In this document: positions 1 through 7,383 of the stretch, in pieces
Layout: each line of letters begins with the position of its first letter
How positions within the stretch are numbered: the stretch's first letter is position 1
Origin: Bacteroidales bacterium
GTDB taxonomy: Bacteria; Bacteroidota; Bacteroidia; Bacteroidales; UBA3663
Direction of reading: 5' to 3'
NCBI GenBank assembly: GCA_004557315.1
Contig: SFEH01000001.1
Span: forward strand, 1-54,636
DNA length: 54,636 nucleotides
Made by a program: the position numbers and the translations under genes
The notes under the pieces: model-generated
Database searches by the model: none
What the model was told of the DNA's origin: nothing
The model's input: the letters and a program-made list of their open reading frames with translations, nothing else

Positions 1-39
1 TAAATATTTGTCAATTGAACATTACTATTGGTGCAATTA

Positions 40-71
40 CTTGATTTATCGAAGAATGTTTGGTAACTTTG
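40..71 (+). promoter_or_regulatory. Bacteroidetes-type promoter for the ArsR-family gene
   Basis: A CTTG element at 40-43 is followed after 20 bases by TAACTTTG at 64-71. This matches the Bacteroidetes primary-sigma promoter (TTTG, 19-21 bases, TAnnTTTG) with one mismatch in the -33 box. The ATG of the ArsR-family gene lies 22 bases downstream, leaving a short leader. Confidence 0.7.
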
Positions 72-93
72 CCAAAAATTAATCTCCAATATC

Positions 94-459
94 ATGGCTC
101 GAAAGACATACACAATCAAGCAGGAGCTCGTCGCTCGTTTTGCTAATGCTCTTGCAAATCCTGCACGTGTTGCAATATGTGAATTTATCGGCAAGCAGAA
201 GACTTGCTACTTTGGTGCAATCCAGGAAGTTATTCCTCTGTCGAAAGCAACCGTTTCGCAGCATCTGACCGTGCTCAAGGATGCAGGACTTATCACAGGA
301 GAGGTGATGCCACCTCGCGTTAAGTACTCGATTGACGAGGAGAACTGGGAACTGGCGCGACAAGTCCTCTACCAGTTCATGGGCAATTGTGTCGATAAGG
401 CCGATGATGGAGAGGAAACTGAAGAGCCTTGCGAGAACTGTGAAGGCGAAAGTAACTAA
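94..459 (+). CDS. ArsR-family winged-helix transcriptional regulator
   Basis: A 121-residue protein of ArsR-family length. Residues about 10-90 form the winged helix: a dimer and first-helix region (ARFANALANPARVAICEFI), the recognition helix (SKATVSQHLTVLKDAGL) and a wing (GEVMPPRVKYSI). Family members are usually repressors released by metal ions, redox change or other small ligands. The acidic tail ends with a Cys-x-x-Cys pair (CENC), and another Cys lies in the first half (KTCYFG); these could form a metal or thiol sensor, which is inference. A consensus promoter lies just upstream, and the ATPase gene follows after 8 bases, so this gene probably heads the MoxR/VWA operon. What it regulates is not visible. 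Confidence 0.85.
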   Translation: MARKTYTIKQELVARFANALANPARVAICEFIGKQKTCYFGAIQEVIPLSKATVSQHLTVLKDAGLITGEVMPPRVKYSIDEENWELARQVLYQFMGNCVDKADDGEETEEPCENCEGESN

Positions 460-467
460 CAAAAAAC

Positions 468-1523
468 ATGGGTGTAGTAATTGACACAAAAAAACTATTT
501 CATATACTCAGCGTAACTCCTGCTTCCCAGAACATCATGCTTGTGGGAAGGCACGGAGTAGGCAAATCAGAGATATTGAGCAACTTCTACGAGTCACAGG
601 GCTATAAGCTTGTGACTCTTTTTCTTGGTCAGATGAGCGACCCAGGCGACCTTATCGGCCTGCCAAGGTTGACTAACGAACGCACGGAGTTTGTTCCTCC
701 CTACTGGTTCCCGACCGACGGACAGCCTATAGTGCTCTTCCTCGACGAACTTAACAGGGCGCGTCCAGAGATCCTGCAGACAATCATGGATCTGGCGCTG
801 AACCGCAAGTTAGCGGGTAGGTCATTGCCCGAAGGCAGCCGCATCATCTCGGCAATCAATGAGGGCGATGAGTATCAGCTCACTATGCTCGACCCTGCCT
901 TGGTGAGCCGTTTCAACATCTACTACTTCTGCCCTACTGTCGATGAATGGCTGCTATGGGCTGAACAGGAGGGTGTGGACAAGCGAATCACGTCGTTCAT
1001 CGCCAACGAAGGCACATGGCTCGATGGTGCCGAGGGACAGAAGAACGGCATAGACACCGGACTCGACAAATATCCCGACCGACGAGCATGGAAGCGAGTG
1101 TCGGACATCATCAGCAACATACCCGAACTGACCGACGATGACCTTGATGTCATTGCCGGCATCGTTGGTGCGCCTGCTGCCAGCAGGTTCTATGGATCGG
1201 TGACGGGAAAGCGCGTGCTGTCGGGAGCTGAGGTGCTCAATGACTTTGAGGCTCACAACGAAACGCTGCGCAAGTACTTGCTTCATCAGTTGGCCATGGT
1301 CAATGAGTCGATCTACCGCCACCTCGAACTTGCCCCTTCGCCTAAATATGCCAATAACCTTGAGGCTTATTTCGACTTCCTTGTGTCGATAGAGAACAAA
1401 GAGGCAGTGGCGCATTTCACCCATCTCTTCGAAAGCGGCAACTACCAGAAGGCGGTTCTGTTCATCACACAGCAAGCGCCGGGTGTATTTGATAAGATGG
1501 GGGCGTTTATAGCGGAACTATAA
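468..1523 (+). CDS. MoxR-type AAA+ ATPase
   Basis: A 351-residue AAA+ ATPase. The Walker A motif GRHGVGKSE is near residue 27 and Walker B (IVLFLDELNRA) near residue 88, followed by a sensor-1 region (RIISAINEGDEY) and an arginine-finger stretch ending LVSRFNIYYF. A GLPR motif after the first helix and the phrase LDELNRARPEILQ are typical of MoxR-group ATPases, which act as chaperones that load or remodel partners, often together with a VWA-domain protein. The next gene encodes such a protein, so the two probably work as a pair. The start ATG is 8 bases after the ArsR-family stop. The specific substrate cannot be read from the sequence. Confidence 0.88.
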   Translation: MGVVIDTKKLFHILSVTPASQNIMLVGRHGVGKSEILSNFYESQGYKLVTLFLGQMSDPGDLIGLPRLTNERTEFVPPYWFPTDGQPIVLFLDELNRARPEILQTIMDLALNRKLAGRSLPEGSRIISAINEGDEYQLTMLDPALVSRFNIYYFCPTVDEWLLWAEQEGVDKRITSFIANEGTWLDGAEGQKNGIDTGLDKYPDRRAWKRVSDIISNIPELTDDDLDVIAGIVGAPAASRFYGSVTGKRVLSGAEVLNDFEAHNETLRKYLLHQLAMVNESIYRHLELAPSPKYANNLEAYFDFLVSIENKEAVAHFTHLFESGNYQKAVLFITQQAPGVFDKMGAFIAEL

Positions 1524-1588
1524 ACGACTGTGGCTATATTGACAGGCGGCTGGGATTGCTGGCATTATTATCACAAACAACAATCTGC

Positions 1589-1631
1589 AATAAGCTAATC
1601 AGCAATAAGTAATAAGCTAATCAGCAATAAG
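1589..1631 (+). repeat. Two tandem 22-bp repeats upstream of the VWA gene
   Basis: A 21-base unit (AATAAGCTAATCAGCAATAAG) occurs at 1589-1609 and again, identical, at 1611-1631, giving a 22-base period. The second copy runs to within 2 bases of the VWA start codon. It therefore covers the place where a ribosome-binding site would be, and no other Shine-Dalgarno-like sequence is obvious. Confidence 0.85.
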
Positions 1632-1633
1632 CT

Positions 1634-2860
1634 ATGGAGCTTCCTTATTTCGATATGCTGTCGGAAGAATGGTTCTTGCAGGAACCGGCTTTCTTTGCGT
1701 TGTTCTGCACCCAGAGGATGCAGGAGAACGTGAAGATGGAGTGTGCGTTGCGCTGCGGTCAGGGGGTGATTGAATATAATCCGCTCATTCTTGAGAAAAA
1801 AAACTACCGACAAGTGGAGCAGCTGATGCGCATCGAGATGATTCGCCTGTTTCTGAAACATCCCTACGAACGCCAGCCCGATGGTTGCTCTCGCGAGGCT
1901 ATGGCATTGGGCAGCGACTGCACCATTGAGGATGGATACTGCTTCCTCAACGAGAAGCTCCCTCTGAAAGGACCTGGATTCTATCACTTGCCTATGGGCG
2001 AGACTTACGAGTACTATGCCAAGAAAATACAGGAACAGAACCAGAAGGACGATGACAGGGATGGTAAAGGCAATAATAATGAAAATCGCTCTACTACGGG
2101 GAATGACGGCAATAGTGATAATGGAAATGACGCAAATAATGCTGATGGTAATGACAGAGGCAATGAGGCTAAGGAAAGCAAGGAAAACAGAAACGAGGAT
2201 AGAGACAAGGCAGAACTGTGGAGAGAGGATGCGTTGAGGAGGAGCCGAATCAATGACCTCATCGAACGCACGAGCGACTGGGGAACGATACCCGGGGATA
2301 TTGTGGAAAGGATAAAGGCTTCGACCAAGGCTCGAATCAACAACAGCTACATCATGCAGGGATTCAGGAGCAGCATCATCTCATCGCGCAGACAACTGAC
2401 GCGCATGAAGCCTAACCGCCGCACAGGATTCCTCCAGATGGGCAACTCAAGGCAGTTTGACACGTCGCTGCTCGTGGCAGTCGATGTGAGCGGTTCGGTA
2501 ACAGAATCGCAGATGGCTGATTTCTATTCGGTGGTCAACCGTGTCTTCCGCTTTGGTATCGCCAAAATTGACTGCGTGCAGTTTGACAGCTGTCTTGGAG
2601 AAATCAAGCCACTCCGACATGCCAGCAATGAGATAAAAGTAGTGGGACGAGGTGGAACTTCGTTCCAACCTATCTTCGACTTTCTTGACGGCAACAGCAC
2701 CATTTATGATGGCGTGATGATTCTGACCGACGGACAGGCTCCCCCGCCCATTGTGCCCGATCATTTCAAGATCAATGTGCTATGGGTTTGCTCCGACCGC
2801 CAGGCTTATGAAGCAAACAAGGAGTGGATGATGGCAAGCGGCAGAGTTTGCTACATTTAA
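1634..2860 (+). CDS. VWA-domain protein, DUF2201-like partner of the MoxR ATPase
   Basis: A 408-residue protein in three parts. Residues 1-135 resemble the N-terminal putative metallopeptidase-like region of DUF2201 proteins, but where relatives would carry HExxH the sequence reads IEMIRLFLKH, so a zinc protease is unlikely. Residues about 138-192 are a low-complexity Asn/Asp/Glu/Lys linker. Residues about 275-408 form a von Willebrand A domain with the MIDAS motif DVSGS at 284-288, Thr342 in GGTSF and Asp366 in LTDGQ, so metal-dependent ligand binding is probably intact. Proteins of this kind pair with MoxR ATPases, as the previous gene suggests. The cellular role is unknown. The start was chosen from the position just after the 22-bp repeats. 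Confidence 0.82.
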   Translation: MELPYFDMLSEEWFLQEPAFFALFCTQRMQENVKMECALRCGQGVIEYNPLILEKKNYRQVEQLMRIEMIRLFLKHPYERQPDGCSREAMALGSDCTIEDGYCFLNEKLPLKGPGFYHLPMGETYEYYAKKIQEQNQKDDDRDGKGNNNENRSTTGNDGNSDNGNDANNADGNDRGNEAKESKENRNEDRDKAELWREDALRRSRINDLIERTSDWGTIPGDIVERIKASTKARINNSYIMQGFRSSIISSRRQLTRMKPNRRTGFLQMGNSRQFDTSLLVAVDVSGSVTESQMADFYSVVNRVFRFGIAKIDCVQFDSCLGEIKPLRHASNEIKVVGRGGTSFQPIFDFLDGNSTIYDGVMILTDGQAPPPIVPDHFKINVLWVCSDRQAYEANKEWMMASGRVCYI

Positions 2861-2871
2861 ATATTGTAGGG

Positions 2872-3014
2872 GAAGATAAAGGAGATAAAGAAGTTAAAGG
2901 AAATAAAGACAAATGAAATTAGTCAATAAATATACTCCTTTCTCTTAAAATATTTGTAACGACAACGCAACTATTGTCTTTATCTCCTTTAACTTCTTTA
3001 TCTCCTTTATCTTC
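2872..3014. repeat. 41-bp near-perfect inverted repeat in the VWA to unknown-protein gap
   Basis: The arm at 2872-2912 is the reverse complement of 2974-3014 over 41 bases with a single mismatch; the spacer is 61 bases. Each arm is itself built of degenerate 9-base units of the form GATAAAGRA. The element fills most of the 172-base gap. It could form a long hairpin in RNA from either strand, but there is no clear U-tract, so calling it a terminator is uncertain. Confidence 0.85.
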
Positions 3015-3032
3015 TTAACTTCTTAAAAAAAC

Positions 3033-3617
3033 ATGGACAAAGAACAGGCTATTAGATCGAAGCTAATGAAATTAGAGGCAACAGCTTTGTTTGCCGGGGT
3101 TCGCGCAGAAATAGAATCAGAGCATTGGGCATATTTCAGCGAAGCACGCAAGCAGGGATTTGCTTATAATATGCGGCAGAACATCTCTCCTTACCGTGCG
3201 AGCCTCAACTTCACCTATGTCTTCCGCAACATCTCCATGATTGTGTATCTCGAACGAGAGGCACACGTGGGCAAGATAGGCGAAGACATGTGGATGCTAT
3301 CGTTCTCAGGCATTGCTGGCAAATCGCAAGCCATTATGGTTGCCGATGCGTTGCAAGGTCTGAAAGACAAGGGCTATTACATTCCGAATGGCAATGAGAA
3401 CCTTGAGCGACAGATGAACTTCTCCTTGGGACTGTATGGCGACTGCCTGATGCACGTCGATGTGCGTTTCCCCATCGACCGTCCTGCCCTGCAATGCTTC
3501 GTCGAGGTAATGGACTGCATCGAGAGTCAAAATACAAGACTCGATCCGCAGTCGCTGAACGATGATGACGAAGATGACCAACTGGTGATCATGGGCGACT
3601 GGCAGACATGGAAATAG
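3033..3617 (+). CDS. Conserved-looking hypothetical protein after the VWA gene
   Basis: A 194-residue soluble protein that I do not recognise. It has no signal peptide or membrane segment. It has alternating hydrophobic strands and a possible helix (KSQAIMVADALQGLKDKG), which suggests a compact alpha/beta domain. The C-terminus is strongly acidic (NDDDEDDQ) before a final hydrophobic stretch ending DWQTWK. It lies on the same strand as the MoxR/VWA pair but is separated from it by the 41-bp inverted repeat. Its last 29 bases overlap the convergent sugar-kinase gene. The start ATG follows a run of A residues. Codon use resembles the neighbours, so it is probably a real gene, but no function can be assigned. 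Confidence 0.7.
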   Translation: MDKEQAIRSKLMKLEATALFAGVRAEIESEHWAYFSEARKQGFAYNMRQNISPYRASLNFTYVFRNISMIVYLEREAHVGKIGEDMWMLSFSGIAGKSQAIMVADALQGLKDKGYYIPNGNENLERQMNFSLGLYGDCLMHVDVRFPIDRPALQCFVEVMDCIESQNTRLDPQSLNDDDEDDQLVIMGDWQTWK

Positions 3618-4416
3618 CCTCAGCGTAGGTCTTGCGGAAAGGTCCTTTGTCCTGAAGCTTCAGGGTCGATACAGCAGCCGCAAAATGTCCAGACTCTTCA
3701 ATGGTCGCACCCTGTGCTCGCTTGAAGACATAAGCCATGACATAGGTGTCGCCACAGCCTGTGGCATCGACCAACGTGAGCGGCGAATAGGCTGGAATAT
3801 CATAGAAACGACGCTCGATGGCATCGTAGATGAGCGAACCGAAACTGCCGAAGGTGAGCAATACCTCCTTCACGCCCCAGTCAGCAAGCCTCAGCGCAGC
3901 CTCGCGAGGATCGGCACTTCCCGTCAGCACCTCCATCTCATATTCATTGACTTTCAGCACATCGACATATCGCAGCGTCTCAACCTTATTGACCCAATCG
4001 ACAGCATGTACATGACAGCCGCGCACCTCGCGCAAAAATCCCTGAACATCGAGCACAAGCACACCTTTCGACGAAAGATGTCGAATCAGATCGACAGGGA
4101 AATCATCGGCAAGCAGGCTGCCCAGAACGATGTATCGCGCCTCAACGTCGTCAAGCTCGGCTGACGTGAATGGCTCAGCTGTAGAAAGCACACGCTGCTC
4201 ACGGCCGTTCATGTCGCCCGAATATTTGTTCTCAAAGAAATGTCGCCGACCTTCCTTGGTTATGAGCGAGAACGACAAGTCGCAACCCGAGGTCGTGATG
4301 AGTGAATTGATGCCTACAGCAAAATAGTAGGCAGTACCTCCAGGCGCGAAATAGTCGAGCCCAGGAGTGATGATGTGGTCTTCGGTGATATGTCCGATGC
4401 AGCAAATATCTGTCAT
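3589..4416 (-). CDS. PfkB-family carbohydrate kinase
   Basis: A 275-residue sugar-kinase-like protein. It has the N-terminal CCIGHITEDHI strand-turn, a substrate-loop glycine pair (APGGTAYYFAVG) and the C-terminal PfkB signature (DATGCGDTYVMAYVF), in which the Asp after GCG is the catalytic base. The family phosphorylates sugars or nucleosides such as ribokinase and fructokinase substrates; the substrate here cannot be told. I placed the start at 4416 rather than at the longer open frame from 4467, because a consensus promoter (TTTG, 20 bases, TATCTTTG) lies inside the longer frame and ends 7 bases before this ATG. The 3' end overlaps the converging gene by 29 bases. Confidence 0.85.
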   Translation of the reverse strand: MTDICCIGHITEDHIITPGLDYFAPGGTAYYFAVGINSLITTSGCDLSFSLITKEGRRHFFENKYSGDMNGREQRVLSTAEPFTSAELDDVEARYIVLGSLLADDFPVDLIRHLSSKGVLVLDVQGFLREVRGCHVHAVDWVNKVETLRYVDVLKVNEYEMEVLTGSADPREAALRLADWGVKEVLLTFGSFGSLIYDAIERRFYDIPAYSPLTLVDATGCGDTYVMAYVFKRAQGATIEESGHFAAAVSTLKLQDKGPFRKTYAEAISMSASRP

Positions 4417-4423
4417 AATGAGG

Positions 4424-4455
4424 CAAAGATAGTTGTTTTTCCTGAATTTTCCAAA
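4424..4455 (-). promoter_or_regulatory. Consensus promoter for the PfkB-family kinase
   Basis: On the minus strand TTTG (4455-4452) is followed after exactly 20 bases by TATCTTTG (4431-4424), a perfect match to the Bacteroidetes promoter. Only 7 bases separate the -7 box from the ATG at 4416, so the mRNA is expected to be leaderless or nearly so. Confidence 0.8.
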
Positions 4456-4459
4456 GACT

Positions 4460-4492
4460 ATTGCCATTATAACAAAATTTTACATAACTTTG
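4460..4492 (+). promoter_or_regulatory. Promoter for the BaiN-like flavoprotein gene
   Basis: ATTG at 4460-4463, 21 bases, then TAACTTTG at 4485-4492. The ATG is at 4498, only 5 bases after the -7 box, so a leaderless transcript is likely. The -33 boxes of this and the divergent kinase promoter lie back to back, 4 bases apart. Confidence 0.72.
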
Positions 4493-4497
4493 CCCTC

Positions 4498-5721
4498 ATG
4501 AAAGTTGCAATCATTGGCGCAGGAGCCGCAGGATGTTTCTGTGCAGTCAATCTAAAGAGAAACAATCCTGATGCCGTAGTCGAGGTGTTTGAGGCAGGTG
4601 CACGTGCGCTTGCCAAGGTTGCCATAACTGGTGGCGGACGATGCAACCTCACCAATTCGTTTGAGGGCATTCGCAACCTTGCCGAGGCTTATCCGCGTGG
4701 CGACAAACTGATGAAACGCATGTTTAGTATCTTCGACCATGAAGCCACGATGCATTGGTTTGAGGGCGAAGGGGTGCGACTCGTCACCCAAGCCGACCAC
4801 TGTGTCTTCCCTGCCTCACAGGATGCGATGCAGGTAGTCAATACCCTGTTACGCGGCATGGAGCGATGTGGAGTCATACTGCACACGCGCCACAAGGCAA
4901 TGCGCCTCTCTCCCATCGAAGGCGAAGCAATGCGCTATGAGATTGCCTTTATGGTCGATGGAGAACGGGAAGTGGTGCGCGACTTCGACAAGGTGGTAGT
5001 CACTACGGGAGGCTGTCCGAAACGCAGCGGACTTGGCTTCCTCGATACCCTTGACCTTGAGGTCGTCACTCCTATCTCATCGCTCTTCACCTTCAATATC
5101 AACGACCCTATCACCTCGCTCATGGGTGCGGTGGTAGAAGGTGCATCGGTGCGTCTGGCTGGCACGAAGTTCAAGAGCACGGGTCCACTGCTCATCACCC
5201 ACTGGGGCATGAGCGGTCCTGCCATATTAAAGCTCTCGTCGTATGCAGCCCGCTATCTTGCCGACAACGACTATCGCGCCACGCTGCTGGTCAACTGGCT
5301 CGGCGAAGGGCATAACGAACAGACAGCACAGGAGCTGGTTCGCGACCTCATCGAACGGAACAGGCAGAAGCAGGCATCGTCGGTTCACCCAGAGGCACTC
5401 ACCCAGCGCATGTGGGAATATATCATAGGCAAATGCAATATCCCACTCGACCGACGGTTGAGCGAACTGAGCAAGAAACATATCAACGTGCTCTGCGCTA
5501 CATTGACCAACGACACATACAGGATAGAAGGACAGAGCCGCTTCAAAGACGAATTCGTGACATGTGGCGGAGTGGCGTTATTGAACATCAACCAGAACAC
5601 GCTCGAAGCAAAAAAATATCCAGGACTCTTCTTTGCTGGAGAAGTCCTGGATGTAGATGCCATAACTGGAGGCTTCAATCTGCAAGCCGCCTGGTCGATG
5701 GGTTATGTCAGCGCCAATTGA
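4498..5721 (+). CDS. BaiN/HI0933-type NAD(P)/FAD-dependent oxidoreductase
   Basis: A 407-residue flavoprotein. It opens with the dinucleotide-binding motif VAIIGAGAAGCF at residues 3-14 and has the family signature AITGGGRCNLTN near residue 45. Other hallmarks are VVTTGGCPKRSG, a GPLLITHWGMSGPAIL block and the C-terminal FAD-contact region GLFFAGEVLDVDAITGGFN. Relatives include HI0933, YhiN and the bile-acid enzyme BaiN, but most members have no proven substrate, so a bile-acid role should not be assumed. The start at 4498 places the glycine motif at the usual position and follows a promoter by 5 bases; the longer frame from 4375 would run through both promoters. The stop overlaps the converging DUF2807 gene by 14 bases. 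Confidence 0.88.
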   Translation: MKVAIIGAGAAGCFCAVNLKRNNPDAVVEVFEAGARALAKVAITGGGRCNLTNSFEGIRNLAEAYPRGDKLMKRMFSIFDHEATMHWFEGEGVRLVTQADHCVFPASQDAMQVVNTLLRGMERCGVILHTRHKAMRLSPIEGEAMRYEIAFMVDGEREVVRDFDKVVVTTGGCPKRSGLGFLDTLDLEVVTPISSLFTFNINDPITSLMGAVVEGASVRLAGTKFKSTGPLLITHWGMSGPAILKLSSYAARYLADNDYRATLLVNWLGEGHNEQTAQELVRDLIERNRQKQASSVHPEALTQRMWEYIIGKCNIPLDRRLSELSKKHINVLCATLTNDTYRIEGQSRFKDEFVTCGGVALLNINQNTLEAKKYPGLFFAGEVLDVDAITGGFNLQAAWSMGYVSAN

Positions 5722-6463
5722 TGTCGCCCGATCCACGCTCATTCGAGTCACCACGGTTGTACTGACCAACTACTGTGATGTCGCCTGAACCCTGGAGAGA
5801 GGCATTGACCTTGTCGCACTTTGAGCAAACTACCTCGATGTCGCCCGAGCCATAGAGATTGAGGCTGGTGACACGCACGTTGTTCTGCTTGATCTGCACG
5901 TCGCCCGAACCCTTGAGCTGCACATTTGATGTGATGCTCTCTACTCGGTCGATCTCGACATCGCCAGAACCGACGAGGGTGACGTTGATGGCATCGCAAA
6001 CGATATCGTCGAAGTCAATGTCGCCTGAACCACGGAGACCGAGATCGAGCTTGTCGGTATCAATTCTGCCCTTGCCTTTGAAGTCGCCCGAGCCTGTGAG
6101 CTGAACGTCGATGAGATCAGGTGAAGTGACATAGATCACAACCTCGATTGTCTCGTTCTTGAGGGCATTCCACAAACCGGCAAAGCCTTCGCCATTGTTG
6201 AACGAACTGTTGCGCGACACCGTCAGGGTCTTGCCATCCTGATTGACCACAACAGCATCGACCATCTCCTTGATGCCATGGATGCGCACGCTCGGCTTGT
6301 CGCCCTGGGTAAATATGATCTTGTCGCTACCCTTGAGGACTATCTTATTGAAATACTCGACAGGCACATTCTTGTCGATTACCGACACCTTCTTGTCGTC
6401 GGCTGCAAATACCGATGCGACAGCAATCATCATAATAGCCAATACACTAAAAATCTTTTTCAT
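5708..6463 (-). CDS. DUF2807 (head GIN domain) exported beta-solenoid protein
   Basis: A 251-residue exported protein. Residues 1-20 are a signal peptide (MKKIFSVLAIMMIAVASVFA). The rest is a repetitive beta fold in which the tetrapeptide GSGD recurs seven times at intervals of roughly 15-22 residues (LTGSGDFKG, LRGSGDIDF, LVGSGDVEI and so on), the pattern of the DUF2807 head GIN domain. These are envelope proteins common in Bacteroidetes; their role is poorly known. It is the last gene of an apparent operon with an ECF sigma factor and a probable anti-sigma protein, 64 bases behind the latter, so it may belong to an envelope-stress regulon. The tail overlaps the converging flavoprotein gene by 14 bases. 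Confidence 0.88.
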   Translation of the reverse strand: MKKIFSVLAIMMIAVASVFAADDKKVSVIDKNVPVEYFNKIVLKGSDKIIFTQGDKPSVRIHGIKEMVDAVVVNQDGKTLTVSRNSSFNNGEGFAGLWNALKNETIEVVIYVTSPDLIDVQLTGSGDFKGKGRIDTDKLDLGLRGSGDIDFDDIVCDAINVTLVGSGDVEIDRVESITSNVQLKGSGDVQIKQNNVRVTSLNLYGSGDIEVVCSKCDKVNASLQGSGDITVVGQYNRGDSNERGSGDINWR

Positions 6464-6527
6464 AAATGTTGTTCTCCTAAACTTTAAATATTAATAATTG
6501 TTGTTAAATATGTTTCTAAACAAGTCT

Positions 6528-6866
6528 TCAATCGTAAATCAGCTTCTTTCCGCCGAAGATTACTAATGCAAACAAGCCAATGGCTATGGTAGCCAAGCCA
6601 TACCACCACTGGATGTCAAACAGGTGAAGAGGCATATTGTGAATATAGACCTCGATATCGACCATGAGCTTGCCCAGAACGTCGGTGTACCAGCAGAAAG
6701 CCACCAACGCCACGACGAAGATGACGTTCCACATCCAGTTCAAGCGTCGCGCCCTTTGCTCCTGAAGCGGGAGACTCTGCATGACACGTTCGGTGAATCC
6801 GTTGTCGGCAATCTCGACCTTGTTGGCGAGAAGGAACTTATCTACACTATTTTCATTCATAACCAT
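6528..6866 (-). CDS. Small two-helix membrane protein, probable anti-sigma factor (DUF5056-like)
   Basis: A 112-residue protein with a cytoplasmic N-terminus of about 45 residues (including DNGFTERVMQSLP) and two membrane helices, at about 47-64 and 87-105, ending in a short basic tail. This layout and its place directly behind an ECF sigma gene fit the DUF5056-type small membrane proteins, which are thought to act as anti-sigma factors; that role is inferred from context. It overlaps the sigma gene: a start at 6866 overlaps by 14 bases, and an alternative ATG at 6860 overlaps by 8. Translational coupling is therefore likely. It has no classical zinc-binding HxxxCxxC anti-sigma motif. Confidence 0.75.
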   Translation of the reverse strand: MVMNENSVDKFLLANKVEIADNGFTERVMQSLPLQEQRARRLNWMWNVIFVVALVAFCWYTDVLGKLMVDIEVYIHNMPLHLFDIQWWYGLATIAIGLFALVIFGGKKLIYD

Positions 6867-7383
6867 TTTGTTTTAAGTACTCTGCCAGTTTCTGCTTGCC
6901 ACGGGCAATGTGGCTTCTGACAGTACTGGCATTCAATTCTGTAATTCCTGCGATGGCATCGGTCTTCATTCCCTCGATGACCTGGAGTGTGATGCACGTC
7001 CTCTCGATAGGCTTGAGCTGCTTCATGGCATTGAGCATATCCATCCGCAGCCCCACATCGCGCGCGTCCTTGCCATATTGATAGGCCTCCTCATAGTCGT
7101 CGGCTTCGTGTCTTGACCTGAAATAATCGGCCCATGTCCTGAAAGCTATGGCGAAGAGCCAAGTCTTGAACGATGACCTACCCCCGAACTTGCCTATGTT
7201 GGTCCACGCCTTGATGAACGTGTCTTGGGCAAGGTCATCGCTTAGCATTGTATCTCCTAATGAGAGGTGAAGAAATAGACGCCTGACCGATTCCTGATGT
7301 TCGCGTACCAGACTGTCGAAAGCCTTGCGGTCGCCGAACAGAGAAACCCTCGCAGACAGAGTTATTTCATTCAGGCTTCTCAT
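6853..7383 (-). CDS. ECF-type RNA polymerase sigma factor (sigma-70 family)
   Basis: A 176-residue sigma factor of ECF size. Region 2 spans about 18-90 and includes SDDLAQDTFIKAWTNIGKF and the -10-recognition helix near FKTWLFAIAFRTWADYFRSR. Region 4 spans about 115-172 with the helix-turn-helix NASTVRSHIARGKQKL. It overlaps the upstream membrane-protein gene by 17 bases and the downstream small membrane-protein gene by 8-14 bases, so the three are probably translated from one message. The downstream protein is the natural candidate anti-sigma factor. No target promoters can be named from this window. Confidence 0.9.
   Translation of the reverse strand: MRSLNEITLSARVSLFGDRKAFDSLVREHQESVRRLFLHLSLGDTMLSDDLAQDTFIKAWTNIGKFGGRSSFKTWLFAIAFRTWADYFRSRHEADDYEEAYQYGKDARDVGLRMDMLNAMKQLKPIERTCITLQVIEGMKTDAIAGITELNASTVRSHIARGKQKLAEYLKQNGYE

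Noticed and set aside
468..2860. MoxR/VWA pair as an anti-phage defence module
   Set aside because: ATPase/VWA pairs occur in many roles. No nuclease, helicase or other defence partner is in the neighbourhood.
4375..4497. An N-terminal extension of the BaiN-like flavoprotein by 41 residues
   Set aside because: It would run through the divergent kinase start and both promoters, and the glycine-rich FAD motif normally lies at the extreme N-terminus.
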